A stretch of 64,000 bases of DNA from Carya illinoinensis. Taxonomy: Eukaryota > Streptophyta > Magnoliopsida > Fagales > Juglandaceae. How positions within the stretch are numbered: position 1 is the stretch's first letter; each line of letters opens with the position of its first letter. A model generated the notes under the pieces. It was given only the letters and a program-made list of their open reading frames with translations, ran no database searches and had not been told where the DNA came from. This document shows positions 38,000 to 49,060 of the stretch, in pieces. The stretch spans positions 12,751,001 through 12,815,000 of the forward strand of contig NC_056761.1 in NCBI RefSeq assembly GCF_018687715.1. The letters are read 5' to 3'. Made by a program: the position numbers and the translations under genes.

Positions 38000-39480
38000 A
38001 GATTATCATACAATCAAATCACTATCTTAACCTCTACTAGGTGTTCTAGAAGATAAAACACTCCTTGCTGGATGCGTCATATTACATAATAAAGCATTTG
38101 GTTAGTAAGAAACATGAAGTTACCAGAAGAAAAATTTATACAAAAGTTATATCTACCAATGAGATTACACAGGTACCTTTCTCAATGATGCTTCAGATAT
38201 TCAATAATTGCAAGAAAATGCATCGTTCATTAAATATCTATACCTACGAACATCTGATGAAGATAAATCATAATAAAACTTCACGTACCTACTAGTTTTG
38301 CCATTGGCAGATATTCTGTTAGTGTTCTTCAAAGATCTGCAGAAGAGGTATACAGAATGGTGAAAGTGTAATAGCCCACTATTAGATTCAGCATTCAGCA
38401 GAAGATCATGGCAAGGAATGATAATAAGATAATTTATACACCCCCTAATTCATCATCTGTCTCTCCTATTCTTCAATTTAGTTGATGAGCATTTTGGACC
38501 AATTTTCTCTTCACTTGACTATCAACAAAATCCACCTATTCAACAGGCTACTCCCAGTTAAGAGGAATCCTGATCCATCAATTCGAACATAGCCTCGTAT
38601 CTATAGCTGTACCCCCAATTATCCTTCAATTCAAATATAGCACTATACCTCTTTCATCTGTGTAGGGAATCTTCTGAGGGTGCGGTACACGGAATCGGAG
38701 TTTACTCTACAGGGGTGGGTCCAAATGGCCCTGCCTTAGAAAGGTTTCCCGACATCAAAATAAAAAAATAAAATATAAAAAATAAAGTTTTTTTTATCAA
38801 AACAGATCAATTTTCCCCGTGGTCCAATGACAAAATTATAACTTGGTAGGGAGCCTCTTGAGAATTTTCACTGATAATTGAGTTGTTGAGAATGCTAGGT
38901 CAGTCAGTTGAGCAATGTAACTGAGGGGGCATAAATTCAAAATCTTCAAGCATAATGCATCTCAAAGAAGTACCTTCTCAGATAAAAATGGGTTCCTCTC
39001 AATATTTGACTTCTTTTTATAAGTTATAATCATTAAAAAAGCACACCCAAGTACACATGTTGTATAGAATCACTTATCTATATATGAAAAAATCCTGAAA
39101 GGTTAGCCCACTAGAGTCTATACAGGCTGTCTAAAGGAAGAGAGTACTCAAAAATAAAGCATTGAGCTCCTCCAATGTCTGTTCAGTTTTCAATATCTGA
39201 TGTTCCTTTCCCACCCAAATACACCATATGCAGGCAGTTTTTAACTTATTGCCTACTTTGATCTTTTCAACTCAACTCCAAGTGTTCAGTTTAATTACTG
39301 AAATAAAATACATCTTCATCTGCCTATAATAACACTAAGAAAAGACCTTATTCATCTACATATTGTCAAGCATATTATCATTAAGGAATTGGCACATTGA
39401 ATTACTGACTAGTTCCTTATGCTGCAGATTCACTGCAGATGGAACAGGTTCAATGCATATATAATGTTCTGGTCACAACC
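38000..39480 (-). repeat. Block E, copy 3
   Basis: It matches 62,800-63,900 over almost its whole length and 8,220-9,080 and 50,195-51,030 in part. It carries a SINE-like insertion at 38,648-38,785. No gene is seen. Confidence 0.65.
38648..38785 (+). mobile_element. SINE-like insertion with A-rich tail
   Basis: A G/C-richer segment containing 'gtttactctacaggggtggg' and 'ggccctgccttagaaaggtt', followed by an A-rich tail (38,757-38,785). It is absent from the otherwise matching 63,440 region. The body resembles 3' parts of plant Au-type SINEs as I remember them; the tRNA-derived head with A and B boxes is not evident. Confidence 0.5.
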
Positions 39481-39499
39481 AGCCTAATATGTATTACAA

Positions 39500-39800
39500 T
39501 TATTAAATTGTTACAGTTATTACACAACTCATCACCCATAACATTATCATTTAATAGTTACATATATTTCATTATTTGGCTATATGATCATATATATGTA
39601 GTACCACAAACCACATAGATGGACGGGTTGTAATCTATAATGGTTGTGTGACAACCACCATCAGCAGGGCAGCCAAGTGCTTTCAATGTAGGGTTTCTGA
39701 TCAGTCATGATCAATGCCAACTGATTTTGTAACCACCATCCATCACCCATCATGATATAAAGAGTTTAAGAACACTGCAAAATAAATTCAAACGGATCGA
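39500..39800 (-). repeat. Block B, copy 4 (unit e)
   Basis: It closely matches 9,220-9,520 and 51,180-51,490, including the minus-strand TTTATTTTGCAG acceptor. Confidence 0.6.
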
Positions 39801-40129
39801 TCTCTTGCATTCTCTGTATTGTATTGTTTTGGCAATTGATTGCTGGAATTGACATGCTCATGAAATAGATTTGCTAAAGCCAGTCAAAAGAAGAGTGATT
39901 GATGATGCAAGTACACATATAGTCGGTTTGATATGCCTACATTATAGATTCATTACAATAAAAGAGGCAAGTACAACGAATTTATATACTATAACAAATC
40001 CCCATGTTATCAGTTTCTTACTTATTTCCTTCTTTTGTTATCTTGTGAAATTATAATCATGAAAGGACTTGCTTTTCTAAGAAAAAGAATGAATGGATAA
40101 ATATGCAGTTTTGTTAGTAGAATTGGATA

Positions 40130-40250
40130 AACATATGTTGGACCTTATTAGCTTCAGAAGCTATTGGTTGACTTCTTTAAACTTATTAAATGCATTAGTT
40201 TAAAGACAGACGTAAGTAACACTTCTGCAACCACAATAGCCCTACATATA
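40130..40250 (-). ncRNA. Imperfect foldback H6, short loop (candidate)
   Basis: Arms run from 'atatgttggaccttattagc' to 'ctgcaaccacaatagcccta', joined by a very short loop around 'attaaatgcatta'. All five arm-to-arm transitions that I could align are G.U-compatible on the minus strand. The promoter that should lie to its right is gone; the unit is cut at about 40,717 by the NBS-LRR segment. Confidence 0.4.
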
Positions 40251-40716
40251 TTTACTTTTTCTACCATAAAAACTCCACGTCTAACCATTAATTTGTCTTA
40301 GAAAACATAAAACCTTCATAAATAATGTGTCTAATGATAACTAAAGAACAAATAGTAAAGAATATAAAATTCAGTATTTTTACGATCATTATGGAATGGT
40401 TACATTTTCCCTTTGAGTTCAATGAATTATTTATTCATCACCTATTATTTCTCTGTTGTTTACTGGATGCAGTAATTAACTATCAAGTTAAGTCAGTACC
40501 AGAAATCAGGAAAATTTGAGACCGTCCATCCAAGTGCTAAGAAACAATCTTTTTCTATAGAGAATAGATTACACAAGATCAATTTACATAGCATTAGTAG
40601 ATAATAATAACACATTTTTCAATTCAAATCAGAAAATACTAGTAAAATAAATAGGTTAATTCACTGTTGATGGTGGCATAATATATATGCATTCTTTGTA
40701 TTGTATTTTTTCTATT

Positions 40717-42830
40717 GTAAATGGGCCTCCAAAGTGACCTGCAAAAGTTTGAGTGCACTATTTCCACCATTAAAATCATGCTCTTGGATGCTGAAGACAA
40801 GCAAGAAAGCAACCCCAAGTTGAGGGACTGGCTATGGCAGGTCAAAAATATCTTATATGATGCAGAGGATGTCATAGATGAAATTGAGTGCAAAGCTTTA
40901 AGGAAGCAAGCTATTACAGCATATGGAAGCACTAGTTCAAAGGTACGACATTTCTTTTCTTCCTCCATGGCACTTCCATCCCGTTTAAAACAGGCTCACA
41001 AAATCAAGCATACTAGAGAGAGGTTAGATGAAATTAATGCTAATAAGAATCAGTTTAATCTCATTAACATCAACGTTCGAGATGAAGAAGAGCATTCCAT
41101 GCCTCAATGGAGTGTTGAATCATTGGTCATTGGTAGGCATGAGGACAAAGAAAAAATCATAGAGCATATGATGAGTGTCGGTAGAAATGTTAATGTAATT
41201 TCCATGGTGGGATTAGGAGGTTTGGGGAAGACCACAATTGCCAAGTTAGTCTACAATGATAAAACTGTAGTGAATTATTTAAATGTGGGTTTGTGTCTCT
41301 ATAGATTTTAAGGTTACAAAATTGATGGAAGAAATCATTAAATCTGTTGTTTGTGGAGTTTATAAGAATTCAAGTAATGTAAATATGATACAAAAGAACT
41401 GGTGGGAACTTCTAAAGGATAAAAGGTTTTTACTGGTCTAGGATGATGTTTGGAATGAAAATAGAAATAAATTGACTAAACTGACAGATTTGCTTAATTG
41501 AGGGTCCCATAGAAGTGTAATTGTCATAATGACACGTAGTCACATGGTTTCTTCCATTTTAGGCCCTGTTTATACACATTATGTAAAAGGTTTATCAAAA
41601 GAAGAAGGTTTGTCTTTGTTTGTGACATCTGAGTTCAAGGATGGAGAAGACAAAAAACATCCAAACCTCTTACCAATTATGGATGAAATAGTGAAAAAGT
41701 ATAAAGGATTGACCGTAAAGAGTTTAGATGGTCTACTTTATTCAAAAGTGGAATTTGGTTAGAGATTACGAGATCTAGAAATTGGAAGAAAATGAGAGAG
41801 GCATCTTACTTGCATTACGATTGAGTTATGATCAAATGCCAATTCATTTGAAGTGATGTCTTGCCTATTGCATTAATTTCCCAAAGGATCATGAATTTGT
41901 TAATATCTTTTTAATTGAACAATGGGTGGCACATGGATTAATCCTCCAAATGCCAATTAACAAAACACAAGAGTTGGAAGATGTTGGAGACTTGTATATT
42001 AAGGAGTTAATGTCGAGATGCTTCTTCCAAGATTTTGAATAAGAAAACTTTTGCTTTTATTTCTTTAAAAAAATACATGATCTCATCCATAACCTTGTGC
42101 TCTCTATTGCACAAGTTGGAAGTAGATTCTGACAACAAGAAATTGCTCTGACAGTTCTTCATTTATCAATTTCATATAATGGCCAACAAGTTTCAAAGTA
42201 CTTAAACAAATTAACTAGTGTGTGGACCATTATGTACCGAACCGAACCCAACATATCCTTAGTTGAAGCATGCATCTCAAGATTCAAGTCTTTGCAGGTG
42301 CTTGATTTAAGTAATTCAAATTTTGAGAATTTGCCAAGTTCCATTGGTACTCAAAAGCATTTGAGATATCTCGACCTATCTAATAATAAATCAATAAAGA
42401 AACTTCTTAATTCCATTTGCAAGCTACACAATTTGCAAACCTTGCTGCTTGATGGATGCCATCTTGAACGACTGCCCAAAGATATGAAGAACTTGATCAA
42501 CCTTAGGCTTCTTATGATAACAACAAATGAAACATGCTTGCTCAAGAATGGAATATATTACTTTAATTCTCTTCAGACTTTATTTATAATCCTATGTCCA
42601 AAACTCGAATACTTGTTTCCACAGATGGACAGGTGCCTCACCCACCTTCGTACATTAGGTCTTTTGGGATGTGATAGTTTGATCTCTTTGCCACCTATTA
42701 TCAAGCACCTAACTGCCTTAGAGTCATTGTATGTTATTAAATGTGAAGAGATGGATTTTTCAAGAGGAGGAGATGCACAAGATCTCAATTTGAGACTCCA
42801 AATCTTGGAAATAGATATAGGTACCGAAGC
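40717..42830 (+). pseudogene. CC-NBS-LRR resistance-gene pseudogene, plus-strand copy
   Basis: A remnant of an intracellular immune receptor. It begins abruptly inside the Rx-type coiled-coil domain (DAEDVIDEIECKALRKQ), so the apparent ATG at 40,721 is a chance codon at a breakpoint. The P-loop GLGGLGKTT is at about 41,210-41,240. A deletion after VVNY shifts the frame near 41,280. Kinase-2 reads FLLV, a stop, then DDVW (TAG near 41,440), with further stops up to 42,050. LRR sequence is open at 42,220-42,830, with repeats such as LQVLDLSNSNFENLPSSIG and HLRYLDLSNNKSIKKL. It ends at an AT/GT microsatellite. Its inverted partner is 43,021-44,986. It cannot encode a functional receptor. Confidence 0.9.
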
Positions 42831-42839
42831 AAATAACAT

Positions 42840-42886
<47 letters not shown>

Positions 42887-42901
42887 ATATATATATATAT
42901 G
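42840..42901. repeat. (TA)n(TG)n(TA)n compound microsatellite
   Basis: TA, TG and again TA runs at the inner edge of the plus-strand NBS-LRR copy, near the centre of the inverted repeat. Confidence 0.95.
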
Positions 42902-43020
42902 TACTGATGCTACGTGCGTTCAAGCTGGCATTGGCTTGAACTCGTGGCTCGTGGAATTAAGGCGGAAGTTGCAAATCCATGCGTATAGATATATAAAATT
43001 TAAGGGGAGAGTAATAAAAC

Positions 43021-44986
43021 CTAACATAATATGTGATTATAAAATTTTGGACAATATTTAATCTTCAATTTTCTTAATGTTTTCATATGATGAATCCCCT
43101 CCAGTAGAGATGATAACTCATCGCAATTAGTGATCTCTAATGTCTGAAGTGATTTCAGAGTTGGCAACCACTCTGGCAAGACCTTGAAACTTATACAATA
43201 CTGGATGCATAGATGCTTTAAAGTGTTTGTAGATCCTAGGAGCCATTCAAGTAAAACCTCCAACGTTGGTAACTCTTCTATATGCAATATTTGGAGTCTC
43301 AAATTGAGATCTTGTGCATCTCCTCCTCCTCCCATCAAATCCATCTCTTCACATTTAATAATGTACAATGACTCTAAGGCAATTAGGTGCTTGATAATAG
43401 GTGACAAAGAGGTCAGACTTTCACATCCCCCAAAAAACAAAATACGAAAGTTTGTGGAAACAAGCATTTAAGTCTTGGACAATTGATCACAGCTAAAGTC
43501 CAAAAAGAATTAAAGCAAAATAGTTCATTCTCGAACAAGCATGTATCTTTTGTTGTTATCATAAGAAGACTTAAGGTTGATCATGCTCCTTATATCTTTG
43601 GGTAGTCGTTCAAGGTTAACACATCCAAAAAGCAGCAAAGTTCACAAAATGTGTAGCTTGCAAATGGAATTAGGAAGCTTCTTGATTGATTCATTACCAG
43701 ATAGGTCGAGATATTGCAAATGATTTTGAGTACCAATAGAACTTGACAAACTTTCAAAATTTGATTCTTGTATATCTAGCACCCGTAAAAATTTGAATCT
43801 TGAGATGCATGTTTCAACTGAGGATACGTCGGGTTTAGTTCGGTACATGATGGTCCACACACTAGTTAACTTGTTTAAGTACTTTGAAACTTGTTGGTCA
43901 TTATATGAAATTGACAAATGACAAACTGTTGGAGCAATTTATTTGTTGTTAGAATCTACTTCCAACCACTCTTCTTATGCAATAGAGAGCATAAGGTCAT
44001 GGACGAGATCATGCATAAATAAAAGCGAAAGTTCTCTTATTCAAAATCTTGGAATAAACATCTCGACATTAACTCCTTAATATACAAGTCTCCAACATCT
44101 TTCAACTTTTGTGTTTTGTTAACTGGCATTTGGAGGATTAATCCATGTGCCATCCATTGTTCAATTAAAAAGATATTAACAAATTTATGATTCTTTGGAA
44201 AACTAACGCAATAGGCAAGGTATCACTTCAAATGAATTGGCATTTGATCATAACTCAATCAAAATGCAGGTAAAATGCCTCCCTCATTTTCTTCCAATTT
44301 CTAGATCTAGTTATCTCTAACCAAATTTCACTCTCTTTCATCCACTTTCGAATAAAGTAGACCACCTATACTCTTTACGGCCAATCCTTTACACTTTTTC
44401 ACTATTTCATCCACAATTGGTAAGAGGTTTGGATGTTTTTTGTCTTCTCCATCCTTGAACGCACATTTCACAAACAAAAACATTCTTCTTTTGATAAACC
44501 TTCTAAAGAATGTGTGTAAATAGGGCCTAAAATGGAAGAAACCATGTGACTATGTGTCATTATGCCAATTACACTTCCATGGGACCCTCCATTAAGCAAA
44601 TCTGTCAGTTCAATCCATTTATTTCTATTTTCATTCCAAACATCGTCCAAAACCAGTAGATACTTTTTATCCTTTAGAAGTTCCCACAAGTTTTTTTGCA
44701 TCATCTCTACATTACATGAATTCTTATAAACCCCACGGACAATAGATTTAAGGATTTCTTCCATCAATCTTGTAACCTTAAAATCTATAGAGACACAAAC
44801 CCACATTTTCCATTGAAAATGATTCACTACAGTTTCATCATTGTAGACTAACTTAGCAAGTGTGGTCTTCCCCAAACCTCCTAATCCCACTATGGAAATT
44901 ACATTAACATTTCTACTGATATTCATCTTATGCTCTATGATTTTTTCTTTGTTCACATGCCTACCAATGAACATCATATTCGCCAC
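43021..44986 (-). pseudogene. CC-NBS-LRR pseudogene, inverted copy
   Basis: Transcription sense is opposite to the copy at 40,717. From the right: IGRHVNKEKIIEHK, P-loop GLGGLGKTTLAKL, WVCVSIDF, intact kinase-2 LLVLDDVW, then a frame break near 44,468 after LSKEECFCL. LRR parts are open at 43,642-43,917 and 43,021-43,467; the latter has repeats beyond the end of the plus copy (LEVLLEWLL, LKSLQTLEITNCDEL). The coiled-coil N-terminus is missing; a Gypsy-type LTR begins 8 bp beyond the first recognisable codon. Several stops separate the NBS and LRR pieces. Kinase-2 is kept here but stopped in the plus copy, so the two decayed independently. Confidence 0.9.
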
Positions 44987-45494
44987 TATCTCGTTGTAAC
45001 ATCCAATCCTAAAAGAATGGTTTATTTCTTTATTTATTTATTTATTTATTTTCATTATTTTGATTTATTTCATTTTTTTTATTACTTCCGTATTTTAGCA
45101 GTGGATCAGATTTAGCGGAGTTGTATTTCATTTGGAAGTCTCCTTATCACTTTAGTTATCTTTAATTTCCAGTTTGAATAGATTCCTAGATTAGAACCAA
45201 CACTTCAAATTCAAATTTTATCCTATCTCCATATCACTCGTGTACTTCATCGTTTTCCTCTCTATAAAACCCACAAGACCCTCAGCTAAAAGGGAAAAAT
45301 ATTTTACATACCATCCCAACGTAACAGCCTCTGCAAATTAAGAAAAAACACTCTCAGCCAACTAAGGCACTTAACTCACCGGAAACAACCACCGAAATCG
45401 CCGGCCAGCCCAACTCCGGCGAACCCACTCCCTTCCGGCAAGCCCACTGCCATCCGCCACCCTCCCCTCCCTCTTTTGCCTGTCGGCTTGACAG

Positions 45495-45497
<3 letters not shown>

Positions 45498-45542
<45 letters not shown>
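45498..45542. repeat. (CT)n microsatellite
   Basis: About 22 CT units inside the solo LTR. It yields spurious Arg-Glu repeat frames on the minus strand. Confidence 0.95.
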
Positions 45543-45545
<3 letters not shown>

Positions 45546-46907
45546 TTGCACCACCATTCCGAGAAGGCCAATGGCGTCGCCGGTCACTCCCAGCCACCCC
45601 AGAGCCATCGTCGCTTCAGTTTCCTCTCGGTAAGCATCGCACAACCATTTGGTTGTTTTTTCTTTTTCCTTGTTTAGTTGATACCGTACGCGATGTGAGC
45701 CACTCCCGTAAGCTTTTTCCTTCGTTTTAATTGTTTTGTTTCAAACTTCCCAAAAAGCCCCTTCAATGCTTCCATAATCACATGTATGCCCTTTGACCCT
45801 TAGCCTATACCCTCCTGAACCAAATTCTTTTTATTACAATGGCCTTTAGGCTTTTAGCCATTTGACCAAGTGGTTTCCTTTTAAGGGTGTTGGGCCTAGT
45901 TTTTTTAATAAACCTATTAGACTTAGTTTTTAACTGGACTTGTTTAATTTGGGTGGGCTTGTTTTACTATTTTCAGAAAATATTCATTATTTTAAGTAGG
46001 TTGATTTTATAAATTAGCATACTGTTTAATGTGAGTTGATGGTGTTTTACACGAAACTGTTTTAGTGTATTTGAGTGGGCTGTTTTACTTAAATAAATAT
46101 ATTAGTCATAGACTTGTTTTTATAGAAAATATTAATGGGCTTTTAAGCATTTTTTAAAGTATCCTTTTATATTGTTTCAGCTTATTATCTTAGTTAATAT
46201 TCCAATTGACCTTTAACTAGATTTCTATAAAATTATTAAGTTATATGTTTACAAAGGATATTAAGTATTATGATATGAGTTTTGGAATAATATTATTTTA
46301 TGTAATCTTTGTATATTTGAATATTTATTAAATTATCTCTATGGTAGGATTTTAAGTATTTAGAATGTTACGACACGTTTTCTAGAAATATTAGTAACGA
46401 TTAGTGCCTCGTATAGGTCAAGAGCTACGACGTGAGATTGTGAAAGCAGCGCTAAGAGGTAATTAGTATGATCATATAATTGCATGTGTACTGTACTCTA
46501 ATGGTATATGAAAATATGATGTTTGTCTATGCTACGCTATGAGCTAAGTCAAGGTTAGATTCCCTTCATGACCTGTGATGAATTATGACATTATGCTTGT
46601 ATGAATGAATTGTTGTTTGATGGAGTAAATAATTCTAAAATCATATGGAAGCCATGAGATGTTCATTAAGTCAAGTATGCCATGTAATAAAGTAGCTAGA
46701 TTATTTATGCCATGCTCATATGGTACCTAGATCACGTATGCCATGGAATGTTTATGTTTAGATCATATTGTGCCATGTACAAGAATATGCCATGTTATGC
46801 TATGCCATGTATAAGGATATGCCATTTTATGCTATGCCATTTACAAGTATATGCCATGCTAGAAAAGTTCATGATATTAAATAAGTTCTCGTACATTAAG
46901 AAAGATA

Positions 46908-47335
46908 AGATGTTTAAGGGTGACATGGACCTAAGCGTGTTCACCACAAGCTATGTTAAGATGGTGCCATGGACCTAAGCGTGGTTCACCATATGTTAGG
47001 TGAAACACGGACCTAAGCATGTTTCACTTCAAGTTACATTAAGGATGACACGGATCTAAGCGTGTTCATCACAAGTTATGTTAAGGATGACACGGATCTA
47101 AGCGTGTTCATCACAAGCTATGTTAAGGATGACATGGACCTAAGCGTGTTCATCACATGTTATGTTAAGGGTGACACGGACCTAAGCATGTTCACCACAA
47201 GTTATGTTATGCGGTGCCACGGACTCAAGCATGGTTCACCTTATGTTAAATGAAACACGGACTCAAGTGTGTTTCACTCCATGTTAAGACAAGTTATGGG
47301 GTGCCACGGACTCAAGCGTGGTTCACCATATAATA
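46908..47335. repeat. Tandem array of about ten palindromic units of about 45 bp
   Basis: Each unit has a core like 'cacggacctaagcgtg' embedded in 'ggtg...caCGG...CGtg...tcacc', so it is itself an imperfect palindrome. Units differ by point changes and alternate between 'gacctaag' and 'gactcaag'. The open frames across the array (SYVKDDTDLSVFIT-like repeats) come from the unit length being near a multiple of three. Confidence 0.85.
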
Positions 47336-47868
47336 AGCGAAAGTCAAGATAAACAAGTAAATTATGCATTTACGTTTATATGTTCGCCATGATTATATAT
47401 GTTTCAGCTCATGTTGATGATGAATAGACATGCTATGAGAATGTGAATGGTATATGCATGTTTGAAGAGTCTTTCAAAAATTAATTCTTGTTAAGTTATA
47501 TTTTACGGTATGATATACTATTTACTAAGTATTCGACTCATTTTTATTTATTTCTTTGTTTCTTTGTTCTCCTCTATGTTTAAATGTCACAAATGATGGT
47601 TGTAAGGACGTAAAGTTGGAGGACCAGGAGAAGATCTAGTGCAAGGACTTAGTTCTTTTATGTTTTTTTTTTTTTTGGATAAAAAGTCACATGTAGGGTT
47701 AGTTTATGTTTTTATTTTACATTTTCAGTTTTAAGTTTTTCAAAAACAGTTATGTTCAGTTTAATTAATGTTTTAATAAATGCGGTATTTCAAAATATGA
47801 ATCTCTTTACTGGGCATTATATTATGTACGTTAGTGACATCTCTATCCTACGGGAACGGGGTGTTACA

Positions 47869-48113
47869 CTTGTCTACGCCACCGCCACTATCCTTCTCTA
47901 CCTACCCATCTTTCTCCTCTACCCATCCGACCCGGCCAACCAACTTGCTCTAATCCGCCTCAATAGCGTCCGAGTCAACTCGTCGCCTGGACTCACCCTC
48001 GACCTATCCTTCTCTCTCATCGTCAAGGTCTATAACAGGGACTTCTTCTCCCTCGACTACAACTCCTTGGTCATCTCAGTTGGCTACTAAGGGAGGGAGT
48101 TCAGGGAAGACAT
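47869..48113 (+). pseudogene. LEA-2 / NDR1-HIN1-like gene fragment
   Basis: A C-rich stretch unlike its neighbours encodes a hydrophobic segment (ATILLYLPIFLLYPSDP) followed by LDLSFSLIVKVYNRDFFSLDY and NSLVISVGY. These are the transmembrane anchor and first strands of a LEA-2 domain, as in late-embryogenesis-abundant hydroxyproline-rich glycoprotein family proteins. A TAA at 48,088 follows GY, and the rest of the domain (about 100 residues) is missing. No proper start survives, because the left edge is the solo LTR. It is a captured or translocated gene piece. Family assignment is good; which member is unknown. Confidence 0.7.
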
Positions 48114-48531
48114 TTTTTTTTTTAAGTAAAAATATTTTATATATCAAAAGGAGTAACCAAGTACACTGAACGTATACAAGAAAACACCTAGCCCAAAATA
48201 AAGCACCCCTAATGACCCAAACAAGCCCGTGAAAAAACAACCCAAAATACACTAATCCCAAAACTACCCAAAATACCCAAAAAATTACACTGAACCCCAA
48301 GCCAAGCCCCTAATTACACTAATACCCAAGCCCAAGCCCAACCCCTTGTGTTTCCCGTCTTCACATTGCCCTCCCTTTAGAGTTCCCTCTAACTGAGCTA
48401 CCTCCCTTAGTGTCGTAGTTAATTGACCAAGAAAGACGCTGTAACTCCCTGTTTTTCTTGAAACTTTTGGTTTCAAGCACGTGGCTTGCCTCGATCGCGG
48501 TGATTAGTTTATTGAACTGGTCTTCGCATCC
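48114..48531 (-). mobile_element. 5'-truncated LINE insertion (418 bp)
   Basis: A poly-T at the left edge is the poly(A) tail of a minus-strand copy. Next to it, the minus strand reads through 'cttgtatacgttcagtgtac', typical of plant LINE 3' ends. Flanking direct repeats TCAGGGAAGACAT (48,101-48,113 and 48,532-48,544) form an exact 13-bp target duplication. Only the 3' end of the element is present. Confidence 0.85.
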
Positions 48532-48544
48532 TCAGGGAAGACAT

Positions 48545-49060
48545 ATCCCTCGACGGCACCCATCAAGATAACCTGTGCAGCCCAGATGGCCAGGATGCTT
48601 TGTGCATGGACCAAGCTTGGGTTGCCCAAGTAGTCAAGTCCACCCTCACTGAAGATCTGTGCTCCAACCTTGAACCAGACAACCTTGCCAAATTTGACTC
48701 CATTGCGAGCCAAGAGTTCGAGGAAGACATATCCAAGAGCTCCAAGCATTGCCCACCTAGAGCGGATGACTTCGAGCTCACAGTTTTTGGCAAAAGTTTC
48801 TAGGTCAGCTGACAACCCAGCACTGTCCCAACCATAGTCACCTGGAAATTCCCCAATAAGGTAAGACAGGGGCTCCCTAGAGAATGGACCCAAATACTTG
48901 ACACGGTCTAGACCGTACCATGGGCTTCCAGAGGAAACAGTCTTTGTGGCGGTTTCCTCATGCTAACACGACCAACACCGAGCTCGGGGGTTGATGGATC
49001 AAGCTGCACTACCTTGCCAGCGAAAGCTGGGGAGGAGAGAGCCATGGTTGAGGAGGCCAT
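48545..49060 (-). pseudogene. Lhcb1: Truncated, frameshifted Lhcb1 copy
   Basis: A second copy of the gene at 6527-7321, with its TATA box and upstream DNA. From ATG 49,060 the transit peptide is kept ([15 protein letters not shown]). A 1-bp deletion in a T run near 48,954 shifts the frame just after RVSMRK, giving a stop at 48,908. In the original frame the sequence stays open to helix C but has lost key residues: [11 protein letters not shown] has become [11 protein letters not shown], so a chlorophyll-ligand region is altered. After GAVEGY the last third (third helix and C-terminal His) is absent and unrelated DNA follows. No functional antenna protein can result. Confidence 0.95.

Larger units (their letters stand above)
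44995..47868. mobile_element. Large solo LTR, probably Ty3/Gypsy Del/Tekay-like (2874 bp)
   Basis: It starts TGTAACATCC and ends GGGGTGTTACA, a TG...CA element with an extended terminal inverted repeat, flanked by CTCGT (44,990-44,994) and CTTGT (47,869-47,873): 4 of 5 matching, with a C/T change. No internal domain is present. Inside are a plus-strand TATA-like CTATAAAACC near 45,264, a C-rich leader, a (CT)n run and a tandem repeat array at 46,908-47,335. Size and termini suit Del/Tekay-type LTRs. A non-autonomous element is possible. Confidence 0.7.

Noticed and set aside
40721..40723. ATG taken as the true start of an NBS-LRR gene
   Set aside because: The protein begins in the middle of the Rx-type coiled coil, and tandem-unit sequence is cut at the same place, so this is a breakpoint.
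45354..45644. Frames with long Arg-Glu repeats, also at 21,795-22,019
   Set aside because: They are translations of CT/GA microsatellites.
46712..47253. Repeat-protein-like frames (SYVKDD repeats)
   Set aside because: They arise from the 45-bp tandem repeat in a solo LTR; no start context or conservation.
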